Of a stretch of 64,000 nt of DNA, positions 22,795 through 32,416 are shown one piece after another. This DNA comes from Isoetes taiwanensis (taxonomy: Eukaryota > Streptophyta > Lycopodiopsida > Isoetales > Isoetaceae): positions 21,185,619 to 21,249,618 of the forward strand of contig JAJEKV010000004.1 in the NCBI GenBank assembly GCA_021234155.1, in the 5' to 3' direction. The notes under the pieces were generated by a model that was not told where the DNA came from, ran no database searches, and worked only from the letters and a program-made list of their open reading frames with translations. The translations under genes were made by a program, and so were the position numbers. Positions within the stretch are counted from its first letter, which is position 1; the number at the start of each line of letters is the position of its first letter.

Positions 22795-23370
22795 TCAGGA
22801 GTCCTTCTTGTTGCAGCTCTGAGAAGCCTGACAATCAGCATTGCTTAAGACCATAATACCTAAAAGAATGAGCAGCGCATCTACAAGCCACTTTAAAGTT
22901 GATATTCAATCAAGTGTTAATATAATTAGCTAAGTTTCTCGATCATTACAATACCCAAGAAAAAAATGTAGAAGACATACCTGAATATGCAAAACTTCAC
23001 CAAATAACAAGAACCCTGCGAATTCTGAGAGAAGAAAATTCGCTGCAAAGTTGACAACTGTAGCTTGGAGAGATGAAAGGATCTTAAGAGTGGTGACATA
23101 ACAAGTCCACTTGATTACATAGAACAACAGGACCCCAAAATATGTTGCAACTTTCTGAGCCAAGCTCAACTGTTCCCTGTTTTTTTCATCAGCCCATTTT
23201 ATCCTAGTGTTCTGTAACAAACTTAAATTACGTAAAAAAAGGGGACTAATACCTCCTCAAAGGATGCACATTTAGCCCAAAGCGCCTGCCGAAATAGCCC
23301 ACGCTAAACCTGCGCCCATTCTTGCCTCCGGAAGAACCGACACCAAGGCTGAATCCGAGAGTGGACCACA
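22795..23370 (-). pseudogene. TMEM42/EamA-like membrane protein gene fragment, three exons
   Basis: Exon 1 (about 23370-23253) contains MGAGLAWAISAGAL but shifts frame before its end. Exon 2 (23211-22981, 77 codons) reads NTRIKWADEKN, YFGVLLFYVIKWTCYVTTLK, SSLQATVVNFAANFLLSEFA and GFLLFGEVL. Exon 3 (22890-22795) reads WLVDALLILLGIMVLSNAD and ends KKDS-stop. All splice sites are GT-AG, and exons 1-2 join in frame at EE/NT. The order and motifs fit small EamA-type (TMEM42-like) membrane proteins with several transmembrane helices. The exon 1 shift marks it as a broken copy, probably Helitron E cargo. Confidence 0.65.
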
Positions 23371-23499
23371 ATGCAGTATATAAGCTACAATATGGTTATG
23401 AAAGAGATACAAGGATCAACCACGAGAAGAAAATTATGAGGATGTAAGTCGTCCAAATGCCAGGGTACTCGAACTAAGATGGTACTCGGATTCATCATA

Positions 23500-23723
23500 T
23501 TTGAGCTTCTGTCTGCCATGCCGATTAACCGGTTGGACCATCCTCGATTTAGAACGCAAACGACCGCCAGTTTACAGGGTACAATCAGTTTGGAGCAGTC
23601 ATCCACATATTCTGAGTATATTCCAGCATATACTCAGGATATGCCACAACCCCATACAAACGAGGGTTTGCCCCCTAGGGGCAACCCAAAAACTCACAAC
23701 TCCAAAAAATATAATAGTATAGA
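23500..23723 (-). mobile_element. Helitron E, 5' terminal region
   Basis: Read on the minus strand the end is TCTATACTATTATATTTTTT preceded by A, a common plant Helitron 5' end. The subterminal part holds the palindrome TTGCCCCCTAGGGGCAA and a second imperfect palindrome of ATATTCTGAGTATA type. A related block is at 57080-57275. The element extends left over the TMEM42-like fragment; its 3' end was not found. Confidence 0.6.
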
Positions 23724-23990
23724 TTGAATGTGTTTATACTTTGAAAGGTGTTAAATTAACCTTTGAACAAAGAACTCTTTTGAAATTCAAAGGTAGATAT
23801 AGTTCTATATGTATAGAATGTTCACTTGTCTTCATTCTATGAAACAAATGAAATAAGAAGTTGCACATGTCTTCAGAACTCGCCTTACTCCATTTGAGCA
23901 GCGCCAATGCTTATTCCATTTGAGCAACATTAGTGTTTCGTGGTAGCCATATAATATGCACAACATGCATCACTTGTATTCATTCTTCAA

Positions 23991-24830
23991 TTAAAATGTG
24001 ATTGCACATGGCTTCACTTCTTGCCATTCTCCATTTCGTTTGATGCATTTGGTGGGAGGAAGCATAGACATAGGCATCAAAATAGCGCGCCCCTTCTCAC
24101 ATGCGACTGCAATGGGGGAGCAATGTTTGATAACCCAGGGATGGGAAAGAATCTGCTGCAAACTGATTCTCTCCTTTGGGTTGGGCTGCAACATAGCCAA
24201 GACAAGGCTCTTTGCTTCATGGGACACAACACCAGCATGCCAGACGAGCTCTGAGGCTGCGAGATCTTCGCGGCGACGATGTTTTTGATAGATAGAGAAC
24301 ATGTTGAGATGGAGGAAAGAAGGCAAGCCAATAAGGCATTCATAGAGGATCAAGCCCAAGCCCCATATGTCAACCTCAGTGGAGTAACGTTTGTGGACAA
24401 CCTCGGGGGCAAGGTAGATGGGAGTTCCGACGACCGCGGTAAGGCAAGGTAAGGTAGGATGGGAGGAGGAGGCTGAGATACCAAAGTCTGCAACCTTAAC
24501 GTTGTAAGGTTGGGCGCGGGAGGGGAGGAGGACATTGGCAGGCTTTATATCCCGATGGACAATGCCATTGGAGTGCAGATACTTGATGACCAAGGCCAGG
24601 TTTCGGAGCAGCAGGGCTGCTTCGTTGTTGGGCAGCCTGCCTTCGGATTTGATTCTAGAATCCAAGCTGCAGTCGCAAAGCTCGATTATGAAATGCACGT
24701 AGGAGCCGTCCTCTTCGCTGATCACCTCCTCCAGACGAACCACTCCTGGGCAGATCGCCAGCTTCCGCATAATCTCCTCCTCCTGTTTCGCCTCTGCATC
24801 TCCTGCTCTTCCGATTGACATGCTTTTAAG
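23991..24830 (-). pseudogene. CDPK-like Ser/Thr kinase, C-terminal 278 residues
   Basis: This open frame carries the kinase domain from helix C onward: EEEIMRKL (helix C glutamate), IIELCDCSLDSRI (hinge), GIVHRDIKPANVLL (catalytic loop), VADFGIS, VVGTPIYLAPEV (activation loop and APE), VDIWGLGLILYECLIG, and a C-lobe ending LSHPWVIKHC plus a short tail. All catalytic residues of this half are present. The glycine loop and catalytic lysine are absent; the ATG at 24833 lies in transposon sequence. The missing 55 residues are at 44355-44520, on the same strand and 19.5 kb away. The two pieces fit together at FACK / SMSIG. The gene is interrupted by element X and its nested insertions. Without the N-lobe this half should not phosphorylate. 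Confidence 0.85.
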
Positions 24831-25100
24831 CATAATTTCATTATATATGGACTTTCCCTAAGTCTATGTGACTCCCAAATGGACCCGAATTTTTAGAATA
24901 TAGGGGTTTTATTTGTTAGAATGATGCAAAATTTCGGGAATCGTGCAGGTAGGTGAGATGGCAGGCCTTGTATCTATTAAGCCAAAGAAGTGCCATCCAA
25001 GTTTGTGTCCCGCCCAAGCGCCTTCACTAGAGGTGGTCTCGCCACAGTAGCCCGCATTCGCAAATCTGCATAGTGTAGATTCATAGTCTGGACACTCAGA

Positions 25101-25605
25101 ATGGTCCGAACCAGGCGCAGCGATGGATTCACAATGAGCGAAATGCAGTCCCATATCTGCGAGCCAATATTAGCTCATGCGAATCAGCTTCAGGTTGAGG
25201 TGCAGAACGAGATAAACCAAAATGGCACAGAAGAAATGAGACACCAACTCATGAAGCTCCTCCGTCGTGGAGAGTTGATGAAGGATGGCAATGAGCCAGA
25301 TCACCTCGGCAGGGTAGAGCTGGAAGGCTGCTTGATTTCATTGAAACGCCATATTTATAGGGCAGAAGCTCTGAAGAAGCTGCTGAAAATGGAGGATGTC
25401 CTGGCTGCACAACAGGTTCCGGTCGTTATTTAAGAAGCTTTACAAGAAGGAAAAAAGGGAGCGTGTGGCTTTGGTAACCAAGCTCATCCTCAGCACTCCC
25501 CATTCGATGTGAGAATTGGATGACTGGCTTGATCTGTATAGCCGACAAGGCATTACAGAGTTCGATCTGGGGGATCTAATTGCGGTGGAACTGGGCATTG
25601 ACTGA
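25101..25605 (+). pseudogene. Unknown protein gene carried by element X (copy 2)
   Basis: This is the second copy of the gene at 17744. It opens MVRTRRSDGFTMSEM and reads through the site where copy 1 is shifted (EINQNGTEEMRHQL). It is itself shifted near 25400 (copy 1 EDVWLHNRF against EDVLAAQQV here) and also carries an internal TGA at about 25508 (copy 1 CGA). The two copies decayed at different places, so a full-length ancestor is secure. Function is unknown. Confidence 0.6.
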
Positions 25606-25632
25606 AACCTCCATGTATAATATTATCTACTA

Positions 25633-28600
25633 CTAGTAACGGTGCCCAGCGTTGCTGGGCATAAGTTGGATGTTTGTAGTTGTTTTGACCGCAATGAGAG
25701 AAGTGTGCACTGACCATTTATTGTAACAAAAATATCCAAAGATGGTAATAGTGATAAGCCTGGGGATTGTTTAGAAACCTTTAAAGTTATAAGAACAATG
25801 AAAAGAGAGTGTAGTATTAACTCTGCAATTAAATTTTTATTGTTGACGTCTTGTAAATTACACATTGAAGAGGTGGTACATTATTACTCATAGTAATGGT
25901 GCCCAGCGTTGCTGGGATAAGTTAGAAGTATGTACATATTTTTATCGCAATGAGAAAAGTGTGTAGTAATAATCCAACTTTTTTAACTCTTTCGTATAAC
26001 AAAAATTCAAAGGTTTAATGATGATGGTGCTTATTCATAGCAATTCTGAGGTCTGCTTTTTTTTTTTTTCAGAAGGTCCTATTGGTTCATGTGCTCTCGA
26101 TTCAAGGGGTCATCCTCGCCAAACACATTAGAATCATTCTCGCCAAACACATTAGGCTGGGTCAAGAAGAGAGAGCTAGGGCATAAACTAAGTTTTCAAT
26201 TGAATTATGATTTTTTTCCTACATCTTTGTAACTTTCAATTGAATTATTTTTTGTTTTTTCTAGTTCTTTATAAAATGGAACTAAACTTAGGCATTATGA
26301 TCATTTTTTATTTGTATAGAAATGAATATCAATATGTGCTTATTTCTTAAAAACTCTTGTATGACCGTCATGTTCCAACAAATGTTCTGCATTGAATGTT
26401 GAGTATTAACTTCTTCAATTGTAGAATTTGATTTGTTTGGATTTGCTCAAGATTTATATAAACAAATTAGATTTTGGCCTATGCTTCCTTTATTTCCGAA
26501 GTATGAATTAAACAATGTGAATGAAGTGCTAAACTACTATAGCAATGTGTATCAGTGCTATTCTAAACTATGATTACTCCGAGGAAATACATTTTTAAAG
26601 TGGAGCTTTATTTATATGCAAATTGTTGTTAGTGGCATGCTATAATAATCTTACGGGAAGATGTATTTTACGGGGTTTATGGCGTCACACTCAAGTTTTA
26701 TTCCCCACCGTTGATATGGAGAATATTCCCAGCATTGTGCCAGATCAATGGCCATTAGGATTTTCAGCGGAAAAAAGCATGCCACTGTCAATGGTGTGAA
26801 ACCAACACATCGCCGAATAAAAAAACCACTTGAAAACCATTGGTGCTCGCCAGATTGCCGGACCCAGCAAAAACCTTCATCAAACCTCACCTCCACGAAC
26901 CTGTTTGCTCCCTGCCCTTGTTCGGGCTTCCAAGACTGCAGAGCCTTTGAGAATCAGTCAGCATATGCAGCAGATTCTGCGCTTGCACTCTGAGGGCTCT
27001 GGCTGGAGCAAAGCTCTCAAGAAGGAACTAAGAAAACCCAGTGCAAGGATTTGCAAAGGATGAAGGTCAAGGAATCCACTGCTCTGCTCTGCGCTGCTCC
27101 AGGCTAAGAAATCCCAAATCCGGAAAAGAGACCCCAAATCCGGATAAGAAACCCAAATCGACGCTGCCGCTGAGACAGGTTTCCACGCTGCCGCTGCAGG
27201 CGCTGAGGCAGATCCGCTTCCGCTGGGCGCCCTAGAAACCATGGCTGCCCCCACTCTGCTCCGCCGCAAGTGCTGGAAATGACAATTCGCCATGGCTGCC
27301 ATGGTTTGGAGCTTGTTGGTGCTTGCAACCAGGTCGAAATTACAAATTGGACATCTAACTGCCAACAAGCTCCTCAAAGCGCCTAAAATATACGGATTCC
27401 CATACTATACACAAGCAAAATCTTACTCCCCACCATCACAATCCAAATACGAAACAAAAAAGGGGAAAGTTTATGGCATGCAATAGATATACAAAACAAA
27501 GAAAAAAAACATAAAATGCCACTTAGAGTTTAAATTGAAGAGATTAGAGTTCATTTCTCTACTGCAAACCTTGTTCTTGTATCTCCATATCTATAGCAGC
27601 TATCCTAAATCTATATGCATTTGCCTTTAGTTGTGATAGACATTTGGCATACACATCATAAACCATATTTGGACAAGCCATGTGAAGCAAGTATGATCAT
27701 TTTCTTGCAAAACAGAGCCTTCAAAACCGAGTCTTCATCTAGTATGAGCAACATAAAATCGAAAAGCATTGCCATACCTGAAATACTATTACGGCACACT
27801 ATGTGAACCTTTGCAGAATAGGCCCTTTAGGATAGAGCCTTCAAAAAACAATGTAAAAAACACGCAAGAAACAATGCTATACCTTGGCACGCCATGTGAA
27901 GAAAATATGGTTATTTTATTCTTTGAAAAGGGCCTTGAGCAGGGCTTCATCTAATATGCTCAACATAAATTGCAAAAAGCAACGCCATACCTGATCGTAG
28001 GAAGTCCAATCTTGAGGCAATCGTTAAATTTGCCATTTCTTGATCGGCTTTTGTTTTCGGAAAAGACTAAAGATAGGTTCTTTAGTCTGGCTATAACAAT
28101 TGCTAGAACTAAGGACCACATAAACTATCCATGCAAATATTGCAAACTCGAGAAACTCCTTGGTTTCTCCCACAAAATGAAAGCAATAAAAAGAAGAGTA
28201 GAGCTGGTTATTTACAGTTCTTGGGATTGCAACAAAGAAAAATAATTTCTTAGCCTGCTACAAAATTGAGCCATTTAAAACGATTCAATCGCAACCATTG
28301 CTTCTAACACATATGCTTCAAGAAAGAGATATACCTAGGCCTAGCCAATCTCATTATAACCTTGAGCAATCGACCAACCGTGAGTCCGGTAAACACGTAA
28401 CTAAAACCGAGAATCATCCGGTCATTTACATGAGATGTATAATATAGTTCTTCTAAGTTCCAAAGGCATCTTGATTCTCGATAAATCAATGTAGGTATAC
28501 AACGAAGTTCCTAATAGAGCTGCACTTGGTCCGAAACTTTATTGAAGGGAAATGCCCGCAGATAAGATTAGGCGGCGAGGAATGCAAAATTGGACAGATG

Positions 28601-29116
28601 CACTAGGAAGTGCTACACTTCATCCGAACATTGCTCCTCAAGGACCCTGCAGATGGAGATGTGCCCGTTGGACGGGAGATATATGAAACCAAAGACAAAC
28701 GCATGGCGACCTAAGATGTTGTAGGGCAGATGTTTTCCTTGAACCGGATGATTATAAATGCCGGAAAACGAAGAGGCAAGGCTCCATAGGTCGAGTAGCC
28801 GCAAGAATCGCCATAAAATAAATCTGAATCACATCGAAGCCAATCTTAAATACCGGAAGGCAAAACTTGTCGATGAGGAGGTAGTCCGGAGAAGAGCTCC
28901 CACGCCTTAGAAGCACAGATGTTTGTCTTTGCACTCCACCATCGATTGAAACAACTCTAATGTGGAAAGAGCCGACGTGCTCCACTCCGGTAAAAGAAAA
29001 GGGAGAAAACATCTAAAAAAATAGTGGCTATGTTTCGACCGTTCGATCTAGTCAATTAATTTGTGGCCGTTCGTTCTAGGGCTGGATACAACACCCTATA
29101 ACATTATAATATAGGA
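25633..29116 (-). mobile_element. Helitron B, 3.5 kb, inserted in element X
   Basis: On the minus strand the 5' end at 29116 reads TCCTATATTATAATGTTATA, preceded by A. The 3' end has the stem TGCCCAGC/GCTGGGCA and CCGTTACTAG ending at 25633, followed by T. Outside the ends, ATTATCTACTA and TTATCTATTATG join to reproduce the empty site at 18261-18283 of X copy 1 with one mismatch, exactly at an A/T dinucleotide. A second, degenerate 3' end with the same stem lies 255 bases inside (about 25888-25915). The interior (26600-29010) has short gene-like frames, such as 29012-28755 on the minus strand, none of which I can identify. There is no Rep/helicase. Confidence 0.85.
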
Positions 29117-29162
29117 TTATCTATTATGTTTTTGTTCAACTATCTCTTTCGAGGCATGATGT

Positions 29163-30737
29163 TGTGACGTCCCCTACTCGCATACGGTGCCCTCACCGTA
29201 TACAAACAGGAGTTCTTCCCCCATACCAGCTCCACACTGATACAAGGCCCTCCACACATCACTGCACCCGTAACGAGTCCCAGTGGGAAGAGTGAAGGGG
29301 TCATTTTACCCTGTCTCCCTCAGGGCCTACCTAGCTGCGGAAGCGTAAACATACATGTCAGTATACAATATAATCATCCATCCACCTAGAAGGGTGGCGC
29401 ATCAACATCTGCATAGACAATGATCAGCATCATACATAAGGGAAAACCTACCCAAGGCTCAGACTCGAAGGGATGACTGACGGCTTGGGTCTCCAGAGTT
29501 CATTGCAGACAGAATTCATGGCAATGGATTTGGCTGGCATAAGAACATGGCATAGGGTTGTCCACTCCATCCGCCCCTCCTGTGCACACTTTGCAGAGTA
29601 GGGAAAAGTGTTGGGACCTGACTGTAGCCCGCCGGATGCATAGCCAAAAGGGCTACTCCTGGGTTTCATCTCCCCAGTTCCGATGGGGCAGGTAGGGATC
29701 ACTCCCTCCAGAGATCTACATGCTGATTCAAGGTGACTAGAGGGCCACTGCCCGTACTCGACTGAACCCACTGGAAAGTGAACACCACTTCACGGGTGTC
29801 GAGCCCATACCTTACTCGCACTCAGTGGTAAGCTATTGGGCCTAGTCACAATGATCCCTGGTAGGCCTTACACACCAGAGGGATCGTTCAAGAGTCAGAA
29901 CATGAACCTCCTTCTTGGCCAGTCTGGCCCCTTCACCCACAACCCGGTGTGGTTCTTGTACACAGGCCGAATCTACAGTGTGCTAGAGAGGCTACTTCTA
30001 GGAGCATCAACTACCAAGCCTTAGGGCCTCTACCCCCCTTCCCAATACAAGGAGTTCACAGAGATACATCATCCATATACATCACAGAAGAACTAAAGAA
30101 CTAGATCTAATCTATATCATAGAGTTAGGTTCTTTAGTTAGTGTCTGGGATCTGAGAACCTAGATGGCTACTATGGGCAATTTAATAGGCTAAACCTACT
30201 GATTCTATGACTGGAAGATGGTTTAAGCTATTAAATTGACTAAATACCTGATCCTTGGGTTGCTCCTCCTGATCTGAGTTCGACCATCCTGCTGAACTGC
30301 TCGAATCAAGGGAAACTAATGGTGCAATTCACTTGTGCAGAGTCTGGGAGGCGGTTTTAGCTCCTGGGGCAGCCAAAACAGAGCTCTAAAACCCTATGGA
30401 CGAAAATAGTAAGTTAGGGTTTTCCTAACCTAAATAGACAAGGGTTTAGGGCTAGGGTTTCCAATTATCCCTTTAGGCATGTGGGATAATTGGAAATGGG
30501 CCCACTTGCCTTTAATGGCTAGGTGGCAAAATGTGCCCACATGGAAAGGTGTGCCCACATTAATGTGCACATTGGTAAATGTGCACATTAATAATAAATG
30601 CACATACCTAGCAAGTTGCCCCCTAGGGCTACCCACCTGGTTACACATCGGCGTACACGTCAGTCGGAGTGGCGTGTACGCGTGACGAGGCAGTACAGTA
30701 TACGTCCTGGGGCCGTATACTGTGCTGGAACGTCACA
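29163..30737 (-). mobile_element. G2 3' LTR, 1575 bp
   Basis: On the minus strand it runs TGTGACGTTCCAGC to GGGGACGTCACA, with terminal inverted TGTGACGT/ACGTCACA. It matches the other LTR nearly base for base. It keeps a 5-base ...CTGTGCTGG... stretch that is shortened in the 5' LTR. Confidence 0.93.
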
Positions 30738-30790
30738 TTCTCCCCACCTTGAAATGATGCTGTCCGCAGCATCCTGGGTCTCCCCACCTT
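30738..30790 (-). promoter_or_regulatory. G2 polypurine tract, duplicated, with hairpin
   Basis: AAGGTGGGGAGAA (minus strand, 30750-30738) abuts the 3' LTR. A second AAGGTGGGGAGA is at 30790-30779. Between them, 30773-30756 forms the stem GATGCTG, CGGA, CAGCATC. Only the loop differs from G1 (CGGA against AGGA). Confidence 0.8.
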
Positions 30791-31224
30791 GGAGTCTTCT
30801 TAATCTGCAATCAACCTGATGCATACAATGTAATACTTACACATTTATCAAGATTACCTTAAGGTAATATTTTTAAACATTATTAACTTATGAAATAACT
30901 TATCGCTTCGCACATCGTTAACAAGTTACTCAATAGTTTACTTAACACGACAATTAAGTTCATCAAAATTTTAACGTTTCATATCTATAATTATTGTTCG
31001 AGGTACTCTTCTTTCCTTGCAACACATTCCAACAAAAGTTGTGTTGCAAGTCTTCGTAGCTCGACCTCCTTGCCCTCCGGAGCGCTCTATTGGCCTGCAG
31101 GTCGACACTACGTTAGTACCATTTTAATTAATAATAAATTTTTTGGTTATATGGTGACTACCCCACCTATCTACATGGATGCATGGCTAATCTCCCGGCA
31201 TAGGAAGAGGGTGAATCTTCCATC

Positions 31225-32045
31225 CACTACAAGGGATAGTCGACCTTCAACGACGTCTAAAACGACCTTTCCTTTAAGTTGTTTATTTATACTAATATTT
31301 TACTAATCATTGAATTTATTGTTTTGCATGTACACTCCTAGCAAATGCGTTGTTTGTGCAAAACAACTTTGCCACCTTGTACCAGGTAAGCATTTACTTT
31401 TCAATATGCTTAATGTATTGATTAATGTATTTAGCTTAATTTATTGATTAATGTATTTAGCTAAAAAAATTGGGGCTTCATTTATTTTTGTATTTTTTTA
31501 ATATATTTAAGCGACATCATTTAATGACGTTAAAATCTTATATTTCTTTATTGGTTAAATTCATTTTATAGGCTTTAATATTATAATGTATTAACTTCAT
31601 TCATAACAAATGTATTATTATTATTATTTTCAAAAAAAAAAAAATACACGTAGACGACGTTGCTTACGTGGCGCTCTTGTACGACGTCGTTAAACGACGA
31701 CGTGTACGTGGCTGCCACGTCAGCAACGGCGCTGGCAACGCCGCGCTGGCCGCCCGGCCGCGTGGCTGCCACGTGTACGTGACGTCGTTAAACGACGTCA
31801 AACACGTGGCTGCCACGTCAACAACCCGCTCGTCGACGCCACGCTGGCCGCCCGGCCGCGTGGCAGCCACGTGTACGTGGCGTCGTTGAACGATGTTACG
31901 TCGTCGCTTTAAGACGACGCCGTTGCGACGCGTCCGCGTCGTAAAACGACGACTTTTTGGCGTCGTTCATCGACGTTCAAACGACGTCTGGACGTCGTAA
32001 TAGACGTCGTAACAGGGCTTTAATTTTTGTAGTGATTTTGTAGTG
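31225..32045. mobile_element. CACTA-like non-autonomous element with CpG-rich palindromic interior
   Basis: The left end reads CACTACAAGGGA and the right end, read inward on the minus strand, CACTACAAAATCACTACAAA. The right end exactly marks where G2 noncoding sequence stops matching G1 (GAGACAGCGCC). Subterminal ACGACGTC-type motifs occur at both ends. From 31640 to 31990 the interior is built of GACGTC, AAACGACG and CACGTGGCTGCCACGT palindromes and a roughly 105-bp tandem pair containing GGCCGCCCGGCCGCG. No clear 3-bp target duplication is visible and about 9 bases of target seem lost, so the left boundary is less secure. Confidence 0.6.
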
Positions 32046-32416
32046 GAGACAGCGCCTATATGCCTATATGCCGCTCATGCCTACACCTCTAGTTGCCCAG
32101 CGTGGAGGATATCCTTCCCGTATATGGGGCGTGAAGGATAGATTCCTCATATCAAAGCATATATGGGGCTAAAGGTGCCTTTCCTATCAATGCATTCCTT
32201 AATGTCCTTCTTTCTCTCGAGGTCGTCTACTTCCGTGGGACAGAAGTAGACTTTCTAATCTACCTTCCACTCGTACAAGCGGAAACGCGGTCATGCCTAC
32301 ATTGACATTACACCACGCCCTAGAGATCACCGTAGTGGTCTCATCATCGGTAACAACGCATGCGACCCATACCTAGCATAGGTGGCATGTGTAGATTAAT
32401 CTTAACTACACAAGAA
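32046..32416 (-). other. Conserved 3' noncoding region of G2
   Basis: This lies between the pol stop codon and the CACTA-like insertion. It matches 1620-1940 of G1, including GGAAGTAGACGACCTCGAGAG and CGTATATGGGGCGTGAAGG-type blocks. No open frame is shared. Confidence 0.65.

Noticed and set aside
26651-27377. ORFs on both strands inside Helitron B
   Set aside because: Neither strand gives recognisable protein sequence and overlapping frames are equally open.
29836-30024. Plus-strand ORF conserved in both G2 LTRs (also 43157-43345)
   Set aside because: Identity is explained by LTR duplication; the frame is antisense to the element and is not kept in the G1 LTR.
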